Counted from the stretch's first letter, positions 23,929 to 32,963 are shown. The stretch: 44,667 nt of DNA from Candidatus Gastranaerophilales bacterium (GCA_944323265.1 CALURX010000015.1:1-44667); one strand, 5' to 3'. Notes: generated from the sequence alone by a model not told the origin. Program-made: numbers and translations.

Positions 23929-24660
23929 ATGACAGAAAGAAAAATTGCTTTAATTACAGGCGGTTCAAGAGGAATTGGTTTAGCTTGCGCAATTGAACTT
24001 GCAAAAGCAGGATGCGACATTATCATCAACGACATTTGCGATGCAGAAAAAGCTCAACCGGCTTTGGACGAAATCAAAGCTTGCGGTGTTAACGCTTATT
24101 TCTACAGCTTTGATGTTTCAGATGACAAAGCTGTACAGGAAAATGTTGATAAGATGATTGCAGAGCACGGTAAAATCGACATCTTATTAAACAATGCAGG
24201 GATTACAAAAGACGGCCTGTTCATAAGAATGGATATGGAGCAATGGGAAAGAGTTATTAAGATTAATTTGACAAGCGCTTACTGCGTAACACACGCCGTA
24301 ATCAAATATATGATGAAAGCTCGTCAAGGTTCAATCATCAATATGTCAAGTATCGTAGGCCGCCACGGCAACGCAGGACAAGCAAACTACTCAGCTTCAA
24401 AAGCTGGTCTTATCGGCTTAACTCAAACTTTGGCAAAAGAATTCGGCTCTCGCGGCATCAGAGTAAACGCAGTATGCCCAGGCTTTATTCAAACAGCTAT
24501 GACACACGACTTGGCTAACATCGATGAATACTTGAAAGCTATTCCGATGAAGAGACTTGGTACACCTGAAGATATCGCAAAAGTTGTTAAATTCTTAGCA
24601 CTTGATACTGATTACGTAACCGGTCAGGCAATTGAAGTAGCCGGCGGTTTGATGATATAA
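23929..24660 (+). CDS. fabG: 3-oxoacyl-ACP reductase (FabG)
   Basis: 243 residues, classical short-chain dehydrogenase. The NADPH site is TGGSRGIGLA; NNAGIT and the catalytic set Ser (NMSSIVG), Tyr/Lys (YSASKAG) are intact; GFIQTAM follows the usual PG motif. It reduces 3-oxoacyl-ACP in chain elongation. Start: AAGGAGAAG before the ATG. It is separated from fabD by the repeat-flanked ORF6N cassette and followed by a strong terminator. Confidence 0.95.
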   Translation: MTERKIALITGGSRGIGLACAIELAKAGCDIIINDICDAEKAQPALDEIKACGVNAYFYSFDVSDDKAVQENVDKMIAEHGKIDILLNNAGITKDGLFIRMDMEQWERVIKINLTSAYCVTHAVIKYMMKARQGSIINMSSIVGRHGNAGQANYSASKAGLIGLTQTLAKEFGSRGIRVNAVCPGFIQTAMTHDLANIDEYLKAIPMKRLGTPEDIAKVVKFLALDTDYVTGQAIEVAGGLMI

Positions 24661-24671
24661 GAATCTATGAA

Positions 24672-24702
24672 AAAAGCAGATAAGAAACCCTTATCTGCTT
24701 TT
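24672..24702 (+). terminator. Terminator after fabG
   Basis: A 13-bp stem (AAAAGCAGATAAG / CTTATCTGCTTTT) with a 5-base loop, running into TTATTATTC. Confidence 0.85.
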
Positions 24703-24724
24703 ATTATTCTTATTCTATTCTAAA

Positions 24725-25205
24725 CTAGAAAGTATATCTAATGCAGACTTGTTCTTCATAAATATCTGTCTTGCCGGTAAGAGCAAAATTCTTAGCCAAT
24801 TTTACTTCGCCTGAAAATGTAGGTGTTACTTATAAATCCTTATTTGTACCTGTATCACCGCAACGTTTTCTATATATCCGCCCTCAACGCCTAATGCAAA
24901 TTTACCAAATGATGGTTGTTAATGCAGCCTCAAGACCTGCTCTTGTCTCATATGGGATTGTCTGATGAGTTTCAATACTGAAAAATTTAACAATATGACT
25001 CTGATACTGTGTTGAGGAAACTTGTCAACAAGCTGACCTATTAGGTCTAAAGTTTCCTCATTTACAGACAAGCTTGAAGTAGTAATGGAGGGCTCGCTAT
25101 TTCCATATTTTTTTGTATGTCCGGCTTTAGCATAAAGATCTAAGCCCCGAATACCTTTTGCGGCTCACGAGACTTCATACCCAACTACTGTTTTTACCAT
25201 CTATA
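24725..25205 (-). pseudogene. Decayed outer-membrane beta-barrel (autotransporter-like) gene remnant
   Basis: No intact frame exists, but minus-strand translation gives coherent protein in alternating frames: GLDLYAKAGHTKKYGNSEPS, then IPYETRAGLEAALT, then GKFALGVEGGY, and finally VTPTFSGEVKLAKNF..GKTDIYEEQVCIRYTF followed by a stop at 24725. Alternating aromatic/polar strands and a terminal Phe are typical of the last strands of an outer-membrane barrel. Several frameshifts and stops separate the pieces. The rest of the gene (passenger and start) is not present. Family assignment is by pattern only. Confidence 0.6.
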
Positions 25206-25320
25206 TGAGTACCTAATCCAGATAAAGTTTATAATTAAAAATGAATAATTAAAATCTTTTATTTAGATTTAGTCTGATTGATAAAATTACTCTTGCAAAG
25301 TTAGACTTAAGTGTCAATTT

Positions 25321-25356
25321 AACACAGAGTGGCGCGGCGCCACTCTGTGTTTTTCT
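25321..25356. terminator. Strong hairpin at the 3' end of the orphan minus-strand gene
   Basis: AACACAGAGTGG pairs with CCACTCTGTGTT around a GC-rich loop; TTTTTCTT follows on the plus strand. The minus side has only two Ts after the stem, so it is clearly competent in the plus direction and probably partly so for the gene ending at 25362. Confidence 0.7.
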
Positions 25357-25361
25357 TAAAA

Positions 25362-26699
25362 TTACGGTTTATATGGACTAAATAAATCTATTAAATCAAC
25401 TTCGTTGTTAGCCATATCTAGCTCAATTTCCTTCCTGCGTTTCGTCAGGGCCTTGTTTTGTTCAGGTGTGAAGGAGCGGTATGGGCTCAAATATATGTAT
25501 TCAGACTCGCCGCGTTGTGCTTGAAGTTCAGTAGAATGTGGGTTTTTAGTAACCACCTGTTTCGGAGAATAATTCCCTCTCCCATAAAATTCTACATAAT
25601 TTTGTCCGTCATTATATATTTGGACATTAGATCTATAACCTGACTCCTCATTATATTCAGAAGTATATCTATGTCTCCAGCCTTTTGACATTTCGATTTT
25701 AGGTTGTCCATTACCGATTTTCTTATATGTTAGTTTAATACCTTTTCTTGGATCATAGATAATTTCTTCATGATAGCTTCCCCTGTCAATAGTTGTTATC
25801 ATAGGATTTGATTTGCCGTTTGAAGCATTCGGATCAAAATATCGTCTTATGATACTTCCATCATCTTTTGTTTCTTCAATACATTTAAATTCTTCAATGT
25901 TTTTACCGAAGACTTTACCTGTATTTACTTTGGGCCGAGATGCAACGAGTTTTTCTACAGCTTCTTGTTCAGCCTTTATTGCAGCAGCCTTTGCAGCCTC
26001 TGCTTCTGCAATTCGGGCCTGTTCTGCAGCTTTCTTTGCTTCAATAATATTTTGGTAATTAGTTCCATTTTGAGTAAACTTGTAATAGTTATTTTCAGGA
26101 CGTCCGCCATCCCATGTTATCGAGTGTTGCACTCCTGCTGTATTATGAGGTCTTGTTCCCATATCCTGATAACTGCTTGTCAATGGAAATTCTGCATAAA
26201 CTCTATCCATAGAAGCATTATATCTATAATCATTTAATCCGTTACCTGAAACATGATTATAAGTCAATTCTTTATGCTCAAGCGAGCCTGCCTTGCTGTA
26301 ATCTTTCTGTACGCGTATGTTCTTAGTGTATGTCCAGTGTCTGTCTTTATCTTTATCAATACGAATTCTGCTGCCTCCAAAAGCGCTTCCCCCCTCTTCT
26401 CTTGTAATAGTTTTGGTTTCACAGAAGAATGGGAAGTTATCTTCGTTAAATATTGTAATCTTTCTTTTGCCTTCGCCTAAATAATCAATCCTTGCAACTC
26501 CTTTTTTCCCGGCTTCCAGTGTAATTTCTCTTTCAAGACCACTGACAGCACCGGTTATAGGATCCGTTATCGTTCTTGTCATAGGATGTTTTTTTACAGA
26601 AACTGTTTGGGCGGTTTCAATAGCAGGATTTGCACCTCTCCCGAAAAATCTTCTTGCTAAACTTGCACCATATTCTAATCCCAATGAAATCTTACTCAT
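25362..26699 (-). CDS. Orphan hypothetical protein, two beta-rich halves joined by an Ala/Glu helix
   Basis: 445 residues, no signal peptide, no transmembrane helix. The N-terminus MSKISLGLEYGASLARRFFGRG is followed by a polar beta-rich half (to about 215), a short charged Ala-rich helix (EAKKAAEQARIAEAEAAKAA, about 218-245), then a second beta-rich half with many Tyr, Gly, Asn and Arg (RRYFDPNAS, YHEEIIYDPRKGIKLTYKK, RSNVQIYNDGQNYVEFYGRG). It ends in a helical EQNKALTKRRKEIELDMANN segment. GGAG precedes the ATG. It lies, oppositely oriented, between fabG and acpP next to a decayed barrel gene. No family recognised; the Tyr/Gly-rich strand pattern suggests a repeated beta-hairpin fold. Confidence 0.7.
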   Translation of the reverse strand: MSKISLGLEYGASLARRFFGRGANPAIETAQTVSVKKHPMTRTITDPITGAVSGLEREITLEAGKKGVARIDYLGEGKRKITIFNEDNFPFFCETKTITREEGGSAFGGSRIRIDKDKDRHWTYTKNIRVQKDYSKAGSLEHKELTYNHVSGNGLNDYRYNASMDRVYAEFPLTSSYQDMGTRPHNTAGVQHSITWDGGRPENNYYKFTQNGTNYQNIIEAKKAAEQARIAEAEAAKAAAIKAEQEAVEKLVASRPKVNTGKVFGKNIEEFKCIEETKDDGSIIRRYFDPNASNGKSNPMITTIDRGSYHEEIIYDPRKGIKLTYKKIGNGQPKIEMSKGWRHRYTSEYNEESGYRSNVQIYNDGQNYVEFYGRGNYSPKQVVTKNPHSTELQAQRGESEYIYLSPYRSFTPEQNKALTKRRKEIELDMANNEVDLIDLFSPYKP

Positions 26700-26850
26700 T
26701 TTTTCTCCAATCTATTTCTTACATTTACATTTTCTATACTTTAATAAAGTTTTAAAAAAGAAAAAATTTGCCAATTATCCTATCATTACGTTTACAAAAC
26801 TTAATATAAAGCCGCAAAATCTAACAAAGTGTAACAATTTTTGAAGTTTA

Positions 26851-26878
26851 TTGCAAAATTATCTTGAAATAGTATAAT
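26851..26878 (+). promoter_or_regulatory. Promoter of acpP
   Basis: TTGCAA (26851-26856), a 16-base spacer and TATAAT (26873-26878) lie about 45 bases before the acpP ATG, which has its own AAGAGGA site. Confidence 0.65.
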
Positions 26879-26922
26879 TTAGTAGAATAGTGTATTACAC
26901 AATAAATAAGAGGATAAAAAAC

Positions 26923-27153
26923 ATGAGTACATTAGAAAAAGTAAAAAAAGTTGTAGTTGACCAATTAAGCTGCGATGAAGCTTTGGTTACTCCGGAAGCA
27001 AGCTTCACTGCTGATTTAGGTGCAGACTCTTTAGACACCGTTGAATTGGTAATGGCTTTTGAAGAAGAATTCGGCTGCGAAATCCCTGATGAAGAAGCTG
27101 AAAAAATTCAAACTGTTCAAGATGCTGTTAACTACATCGATGCACACTCATAA
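26923..27153 (+). CDS. acpP: Acyl carrier protein
   Basis: 76 residues, highly acidic, the usual ACP length. The 4'-phosphopantetheine attachment Ser is S36 in [18 protein letters not shown]. The ATG at 26923 is chosen over an in-frame upstream ATG (26890) because AAGAGGA lies just upstream and the resulting protein begins exactly where ACPs do. It is directly followed by fabF. Confidence 0.97.
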   Translation: MSTLEKVKKVVVDQLSCDEALVTPEASFTADLGADSLDTVELVMAFEEEFGCEIPDEEAEKIQTVQDAVNYIDAHS

Positions 27154-27171
27154 TAAGATTTAAATTTATAT

Positions 27172-27209
27172 TAGGAGGGTGAGGATATCTATTTTCGCCC
27201 TCCTATTTA
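27172..27209 (+). terminator. Attenuator-like hairpin between acpP and fabF
   Basis: An 11-bp stem (TAGGAGGGTGA / TCGCCCTCCTA, one G-T pair) is followed by TTTATT. It would let much more acpP than fabF message accumulate, in line with the high demand for ACP. The left arm contains AGGAGG but no start codon in range. Confidence 0.65.
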
Positions 27210-27227
27210 TTAAGGAAAAGGAAAAAG

Positions 27228-28481
27228 ATGACAAAACGTAGAGTTGTAATAACAGGAATGGGAGCAGTGACTCCGTGTGGTATCGGGGTAGATAAGTTTT
27301 GGGATGCGATGCTTAAGGGCAAAAGCGGCGTTTCTTTGATTGAAGCGATTGATACCGAAAGACATACTGTTAAAATCGCTGCAGAAATCAAAGACAAAGA
27401 TTTTAATCCTGAAGATTATATTGAACCCAAAGATGCAAAAAGAATGGATAGATTTACGCAGTTTGCTATGGCAGCAGCAGACGAAGCTATTGCTGATGCA
27501 AAGCTGGATGAAGCAGGAATTGATCCTTATAGAATTGGGGTGCTTGTAAGTTCTGCAGCAGGTGGATTTAAAACTTTTGAGAAAAACCATATGGCCATGA
27601 TAGAAAAAGGCCCTACAAAGGGTTCGCCATTCACGGTTCCAATGCTTATTGTTGACATGGCTTCAGGAAGAGTTTCAATGAAACACGGCTATAAAGGTGT
27701 AAACAAAGCTGTAGTTTCAGCTTGCGCTACAGGTTCTCATTCAATAGGAGATGCATTTAGAACGATTCAGTACGGAGATGCGGATGTAATGGTTGCAGGC
27801 GGTTGTGAGGCAACAATAACAACTCTTGGTATCGGCGCATTTACAGCGGCAAGAACATTATCAAAAAGAAATGATGAGCCGGAAAAAGCTTCAAGACCTT
27901 ATGATAAAGACAGAGATGGTTTTGTAATGGGTGAAGGAGCAGGAGTTCTTGTATTAGAAGAATATGAACTTGCAAAAAAACGCGGGGCGCATATATATGC
28001 TGAAATAGTCGGATATGGTCAATCTGCGGATGCTTATGATATGGTTGCTCCTGATCCTGAAGGTAATGGTGCAATTAAATCTATGGAACTTGCTCTTAAT
28101 GATGCGGGCTTAAAGCCTGAGGATATCGATTATATCAATCCGCACGGCACAAGCACAGGTTTGGGAGATATTGCTGAATCTCAGGCAATTGCTAAGATTT
28201 TTGGCGACAAAGAAAAGAACTCTAATCTGCTGGTAAGTTCGACAAAAAGCATGCACGGTCATATGCTCGGTGCTACAGGTGCTGTGGAAGGTATTGTATG
28301 CGTTAAGGTTATTACTGACGGTAAGGTGCCTCCTACAATCAACCTTGATAATCAAGATGAACGAGTTGCAAATCTCGACTATGTGCCGCATAAAGCAAGA
28401 GATAAAAAAGTTCGTGCAGCATTATCAAATTCATTCGGATTTGGCGGACATAACGCAACATTAATCTTTAAAGAAGTATAG
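27228..28481 (+). CDS. fabF: 3-oxoacyl-ACP synthase II (FabF)
   Basis: 417 residues, full length. It elongates acyl-ACP with malonyl-ACP. The N-terminal RRVVITGMGAVTPCG, nucleophile in VSACATGSHSIGDA, first His in NPHGTSTGLGD, Lys/second His in STKSMHGHMLGATGAVE, and the C-terminal NSFGFGGHNATLIF are all intact. AAGGAAAAGG precedes the ATG. It ends with a bidirectional terminator. Confidence 0.97.
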   Translation: MTKRRVVITGMGAVTPCGIGVDKFWDAMLKGKSGVSLIEAIDTERHTVKIAAEIKDKDFNPEDYIEPKDAKRMDRFTQFAMAAADEAIADAKLDEAGIDPYRIGVLVSSAAGGFKTFEKNHMAMIEKGPTKGSPFTVPMLIVDMASGRVSMKHGYKGVNKAVVSACATGSHSIGDAFRTIQYGDADVMVAGGCEATITTLGIGAFTAARTLSKRNDEPEKASRPYDKDRDGFVMGEGAGVLVLEEYELAKKRGAHIYAEIVGYGQSADAYDMVAPDPEGNGAIKSMELALNDAGLKPEDIDYINPHGTSTGLGDIAESQAIAKIFGDKEKNSNLLVSSTKSMHGHMLGATGAVEGIVCVKVITDGKVPPTINLDNQDERVANLDYVPHKARDKKVRAALSNSFGFGGHNATLIFKEV

Positions 28482-28501
28482 AGTAATATCATAAATACAA
28501 C

Positions 28502-28532
28502 AAAAAAGCCGCCTAAAGCGGCTTCTTTTTTT
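28502..28532. terminator. Bidirectional terminator after fabF
   Basis: AAGCCGC / GCGGCTT stem with loop CTAAA. There is a T-run to the right (TTCTTTTTTT) and an A-run to the left, so it can serve both fabF and the minus-strand gene ending at 28534. Confidence 0.85.
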
Positions 28533-28533
28533 A

Positions 28534-30756
28534 TTATATTTTTCTGCTTTTTGCTGCTGTTGACAACAAACTCTCCAGCAGCAGGTAAATGTAAGTTTCT
28601 GTTTTTGCAAGCACTTGTGCTGGATTAGCTTGTTTTATTAACAGAGATCTGAAAAAATAAAACTTCGGGATGTTAGCCTCAAGTTCTTGTTTTAACCTTT
28701 GTTTAAACTTTTTATCACGTTTGCATTGGTCTTTGTATAAGCTTAAATTTTTTATATACTCTTTTTTCTGGTATATAACAGATTTTTCTGTCAATGTAAA
28801 TTGTACATCGAAATTTCTTATATAATCCATAATCTGTAGAATGATTTTTGTTATTTCACTATTAGACAGGGGCTTTCTGTATAAATCATACAAGTAGTTC
28901 AGTTCATCGTTTCTTTTTGGGTCTTGAGGAGTATTTGCCAGTATTGCATTATATTCTTCAATTTTATTCTCTTTCGTTTGATTTGATAGCAGTGTTCTAT
29001 ATATCTTATATGGCTCTTCGGAATGCAGCGCAAGAACTTCAATAGCAGCCATTGCTGCAGCGACATTTTCATTATGTTCCAGCTCTGATGTTACCAAATT
29101 TATTAAGTATTCTCTTTCAGCTTTGTTCAGGAGATTTTCATCGTCAAGTTGATCCGCTATGGGGATTGTTGCAAAACTTAATTTAGCTTTTTCTGTCATA
29201 AAAGGACTATTAAGTGCCTTTTTGATTAAATTGTTTTGATATTTAGAAGGGAATCCGCTATATCTGTGATGTATATAATCTCTGAAGACCTCGTCAAGAT
29301 TAGCTGTAATATGGACGTCTTCACCATTTATTCCTCTTAGGGTGTAAACTTTTGCATTATTTTGTGCCGCTGTTTCTTCAAGAAGTTCTAGCGGTGTTTT
29401 GTTTTCTTGTTTTAAGGTTTCAACTGGCTCTTCCGATTTAACTTCTCCGTAGCGCCAGACAAAATGTTCATTCCACTTTGACTGCTCTTCATTATGTATT
29501 GAATAAGCTTTTTCACGGTTTGGAATAATCGTCTGAGTATAGTTTAAAAGCTCGACAAATCTTTGTGGTACATAGTCTATGGCCTTTTGATTTTCGACGT
29601 CTTTAGAAATTATTTGAAATTCGTTGTTTATCGGAATCAATCCGCCGTCTCCGTACGTTTCTTCAAACAGTTCTATTGTATCTGTGATTGAAGTTGAATA
29701 GTGTTTCAATACTTCCGGCCGCGCTTTCCAAAATCTTGCAAAAAATGTTTCAGATTGTTGATTTTCGGTTTTGGTTAAATCAGCAAAATCTTTCATTTCT
29801 TCTGAAAGATGAATTTTATCTGCAGCAACAATCATTATAGGACTAAGGTATTTGACAATAAATGCCGCTTCGGGGTCATCTTTCGTAAATCGTCCGGTTA
29901 TTGCATTTTTGATAGCTTTTTCATCGCCCTTTGATTTTATTATGTCCTTTGTAATTTGGTCTTTCTGGTATTTTTTTATTGTGTACTTTCTAACAGGTTT
30001 TTTTTCTTCTGTTTTAGTTTTGTCAGTAGGGTTGCGGTGCAATTTCACCAGTTCTTTTTGTAACTCTGTTTTATTATGTTTTGGAAGGTTCACAAAGAAC
30101 TTTTTGTACTCTTCCCGCGTTGCAATAAAAGAATGCCAAAAATCTGTTTTAGGGTATTGAATTCCAAAGGCAGATGTTGTGCCGTAGGTTATCGGCTGGG
30201 ATATAACCCCTTTGTATTCCGGATTAAGGTCTTTTTCGTAGAAATCTTTGTTAATTTCTTTTATTGTTTTTCCTTCAAGATAAATTTTCCTTAAAAGATA
30301 TATTCCGAAATTGTCTTCTCCGTCGTTGAAAAGAGGTGTATCGGACATTTCTTTTGCAAGTTTTATATCGGACAAGATTCCGGAACGTCCTTTGAGGCTG
30401 GCTTCGTGAAGATTAGCAAACAAAGGTTCGTCAGGGTAAGTTGACTTAACATCTGCAAAATTATCTATGACTGCAAGATATTTAAAACTTTCACTCATTA
30501 TCTGCTCGGGCGGAATATGTTTTCTCTCGTCATAATCCGCATTGAGAAACTTCTTCATTGTATCAGGCATATATTTAATGTTGAATTCCTGTTCATAAAA
30601 GTTTTCAGGAGTTCTGCCTCTAAAATTAATGTTAAAATCTCTATACCCGCTCATTATTGGATTTAAAGCCGGCGTATTGTATTGAAAAATATTTTTTTGA
30701 GTTTTATTTTGGATAAATGGTTTGTTTTCAGTTAGTGTAATTTTTGTGATTTGCAT
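28534..30756 (-). CDS. Large orphan protein with N-terminal INFRG motif
   Basis: 740 residues, no signal peptide or transmembrane helix. A disordered polar N-terminus (about 1-42) ends in FNINFRGR (residues 41-48), matching the motif in two other orphans here. The remainder is helical and charged, with a Lys-rich stretch around 245-275 (TKTEEKKPVRKYTIKKYQKDQ) and a helical repeat-like C-terminal half (residues about 480-735). No catalytic motif or family is recognised. GGAGG lies upstream of the ATG. Its upstream region shares GGCAAATTTTTT with that of the 445-residue orphan. Possibly secreted or surface-linked if the motif is a targeting tag, but that is speculation. Confidence 0.7.
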   Translation of the reverse strand: MQITKITLTENKPFIQNKTQKNIFQYNTPALNPIMSGYRDFNINFRGRTPENFYEQEFNIKYMPDTMKKFLNADYDERKHIPPEQIMSESFKYLAVIDNFADVKSTYPDEPLFANLHEASLKGRSGILSDIKLAKEMSDTPLFNDGEDNFGIYLLRKIYLEGKTIKEINKDFYEKDLNPEYKGVISQPITYGTTSAFGIQYPKTDFWHSFIATREEYKKFFVNLPKHNKTELQKELVKLHRNPTDKTKTEEKKPVRKYTIKKYQKDQITKDIIKSKGDEKAIKNAITGRFTKDDPEAAFIVKYLSPIMIVAADKIHLSEEMKDFADLTKTENQQSETFFARFWKARPEVLKHYSTSITDTIELFEETYGDGGLIPINNEFQIISKDVENQKAIDYVPQRFVELLNYTQTIIPNREKAYSIHNEEQSKWNEHFVWRYGEVKSEEPVETLKQENKTPLELLEETAAQNNAKVYTLRGINGEDVHITANLDEVFRDYIHHRYSGFPSKYQNNLIKKALNSPFMTEKAKLSFATIPIADQLDDENLLNKAEREYLINLVTSELEHNENVAAAMAAIEVLALHSEEPYKIYRTLLSNQTKENKIEEYNAILANTPQDPKRNDELNYLYDLYRKPLSNSEITKIILQIMDYIRNFDVQFTLTEKSVIYQKKEYIKNLSLYKDQCKRDKKFKQRLKQELEANIPKFYFFRSLLIKQANPAQVLAKTETYIYLLLESLLSTAAKSRKI

Positions 30757-30859
30757 AAAATCCTCCGTTTAATAAGAAAACACAAGAAAAAAAAATTTGC
30801 CACCCAAAATCATATATATAAAGCTGTAGAATTATAAATTTATAGATTAATATAACATT

Positions 30860-31510
30860 ATGTTTAAAGATTTAAGAAACCGCTTTGATTTTTTCATACG
30901 TTCACATACAAGATTTTCCAGAAAGAATTACCGAGGCGAGGCAGAAAATTCTGAGGCTGATTATGTTTTTGACATTTTGAGCCAAAATTTCAAGGCTGAT
31001 TTTCAGGAATCTTTGAGCGTGCTTGATATTGGCTCGAAAAACTGGGCTTATGTCAGAGGAGAATATAAATTTTTTAAAAACCACTGCAAAACGCTAAAAC
31101 TCGATGGGGTCGAAATTGATGCTTACAGACTTTATTCTAATCTCTATTCAAGATATGAAGCGGCTCAATTTTATATAAATGGGCTTGAAGGAGTTAGTTA
31201 CTACGCGGACGATTTGTTGAATATAAAATCCCGATATGATTATATTATTTGGCTCTTACCCTTTGTGACAAAATATCCGCTCAAAAGATGGGGGCTGCCT
31301 GAAAGATTCTTCATGCCGGAAAAGCTGCTGGAGCATGCTTATGAAATCCTTGGAAAAGAAATGCTTATTGTCAATCAAGGTAAAGAGGAAGCTGAAATAC
31401 AAAAAGCTTTGCTTGATAAACTCGGGATTCCGTACGAATCACTGGGCGTTGTTTCAAGCAAAGCTTTAGAATTTAAAAATGCACGCTACGGCTTTTTAGT
31501 CACTAAATAA
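30860..31510 (+). CDS. Putative SAM-dependent methyltransferase
   Basis: 216 residues. A Rossmann-type motif I is visible as LSVLDIGSKNWAYV (about residues 52-65), followed by the acidic loop LDGVEIDAYR (motif II) and DYIIWLLPFV, which fits motif IV/post-II of class I methyltransferases. Motif I is degenerate (GSKNW in place of GxGxG), so the activity is uncertain. There is no Shine-Dalgarno; TAATAT ends seven bases before the ATG, as in other possibly leaderless genes in this window. It converges on hipA and overlaps its end by 15 bases. Confidence 0.6.
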   Translation: MFKDLRNRFDFFIRSHTRFSRKNYRGEAENSEADYVFDILSQNFKADFQESLSVLDIGSKNWAYVRGEYKFFKNHCKTLKLDGVEIDAYRLYSNLYSRYEAAQFYINGLEGVSYYADDLLNIKSRYDYIIWLLPFVTKYPLKRWGLPERFFMPEKLLEHAYEILGKEMLIVNQGKEEAEIQKALLDKLGIPYESLGVVSSKALEFKNARYGFLVTK

Positions 31511-32758
31511 ACCAAACCTCCTAAGCACCCTTCTGCAATTATCTCTTACAAATTTTATAAGATTATTTGCAACCGGAGCATCGATTTCATTTGTTACTAT
31601 GAAGTTTTCTATCGTTGGAGTAAGAATTCGTGCTTGTTCTATTATCATTTTTTTTAGTTGTGTGTAGTTAATACCGACACTTTCTGCCATTTTTTCCCAA
31701 TTGTGCTCACATATTTTATCAGGCTCGTAGTGTCCTCCTATTTTCATAGCCATATTGGAAGTCAAATCCGGATATATTGCAGTACATAGAATATCATAAG
31801 CCGGCGCAAATTGAATGCCGGTATCCGTGTACAAAAGAGAAAAATTTTTGCCATGGGCATCTGCATTCCCTATGAGATAATTAAAAATAATTCGATTTGT
31901 AAGTTCTATTATATTTAACGCCGGCGTTTTTGTATGTCTTATAATTTCATAACAGTCTTTTATGTTTATTCCGCCCTCTCTTTCATACTTGAAAGTGCTT
32001 GTGATATTTTTTGCCTGACAGAAGTCCTCCTGATGTATCCTTTTTACCTGATTTCCTTTAAGCTCACGGTCATAACGTTCAAGCAGAAGATACTTAATAT
32101 TTCCGGTTGTTCTGATTTCACAATTACAAACATTCAATCCGATTTCTTTTGCAACGTTCAGACAGATATATTCATTTTCTACAGAACTTTCAATATCTTT
32201 CATCTCCGGTTTAAGAATATGGGTTGTCGGAACATCTTTGTCTGGCAGTGATACAACATTATCAATCAAAACAACGGCCATCTTATCCTGCGCTCCGGCA
32301 AGAGAAAGTCTTAAACCGTCAGAGTTTGTCAAAAGCGGCTTTAACGGCAAGTCCGAGATATAGTCTTCCAGTGCTTTATCTGTAAATTTTTTTCCTTCAA
32401 TTTTTATAAAATCATTTTTTATATTTTTAGGATTTTCCTCATAATCACTAAAAGACACCGCTCCTGCACAATCATACCCGATAGCCTTCAAGAGGCTGAA
32501 TTCATTTTTAGGATTAATGCCGTATTTTTTTCCGATATAAAGTCTTATTTGTTCACCTTCCGGAAGCAGTCCCTCAAAAAATCCTCTGCATTCTTTATCC
32601 AAATAAGGCTCTTCTCTTAAAGGAAGGCTCAAAGAGAGCGGAATTTTGTTATCTTTGTCATACGTGAAAACAAATTTACCCTGCAAATCCTGCTCGAGAT
32701 ATCCGACAAAATTTTTATTTAATCTTACAGTTAATGTCTTCTCCGGATTCATAGCCAT
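31496..32758 (-). CDS. hipA: HipA-family serine/threonine kinase toxin
   Basis: About 420 residues with both HipA parts: an N-terminal subdomain (VRLNKNFVGYLEQD..., FFEGLLPEG) and the kinase core. Motifs: LSLAGAQDKMAVV (the regulatory phospho-Ser/ATP-lid loop), STTHILKPE-like strand (PTTHILKPEM), YLLLERYDRE, HQEDFCQA, catalytic NADAHGKNFSLLY and metal-binding PAYDI. HipA toxins phosphorylate aminoacyl-tRNA synthetases and cause growth arrest; E. coli HipA targets GltX. The start chosen (32758) follows the hipB stop by one base, with GAGG upstream. Full length and apparently intact. Confidence 0.9.
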   Translation of the reverse strand: MAMNPEKTLTVRLNKNFVGYLEQDLQGKFVFTYDKDNKIPLSLSLPLREEPYLDKECRGFFEGLLPEGEQIRLYIGKKYGINPKNEFSLLKAIGYDCAGAVSFSDYEENPKNIKNDFIKIEGKKFTDKALEDYISDLPLKPLLTNSDGLRLSLAGAQDKMAVVLIDNVVSLPDKDVPTTHILKPEMKDIESSVENEYICLNVAKEIGLNVCNCEIRTTGNIKYLLLERYDRELKGNQVKRIHQEDFCQAKNITSTFKYEREGGINIKDCYEIIRHTKTPALNIIELTNRIIFNYLIGNADAHGKNFSLLYTDTGIQFAPAYDILCTAIYPDLTSNMAMKIGGHYEPDKICEHNWEKMAESVGINYTQLKKMIIEQARILTPTIENFIVTNEIDAPVANNLIKFVRDNCRRVLRRFGLFSD

Positions 32759-32759
32759 C

Positions 32760-32963
32760 CTACTTTGCCTCAAGTTCAATTCCGAGCATGCGAACAATCT
32801 TTAAGGCTTTACCTATCTGGCAGCTCTCTTTCCCTTTTTCTAAATCAACAATATACCTGACACCGACACCACATGCCGCTGCAAGGTCTGATTGTGTTAA
32901 ATTTTGTTCTTTGCGCGTCTTTTTAACAAGCGCTGCCAATGTCTCTAAGTCTTTGATTTGCAT
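32760..32963 (-). CDS. hipB: HipB-like XRE-family antitoxin/repressor
   Basis: 67 residues, a single Cro/C1-type helix-turn-helix: ETLAALVKKTRKEQNLTQSDLAAACGVGVRYIVDLEKGK. It should neutralise HipA and repress the operon by binding the palindromes upstream. There is no obvious Shine-Dalgarno in its roughly 28-base leader. First gene of the hipBA operon. Confidence 0.9.
   Translation of the reverse strand: MQIKDLETLAALVKKTRKEQNLTQSDLAAACGVGVRYIVDLEKGKESCQIGKALKIVRMLGIELEAK

Noticed and set aside
23841-24035. 64-residue minus-strand open frame across the right-hand repeat and fabG start
   Set aside because: Half of it is repeat DNA and half the antisense of fabG; no ribosome site.
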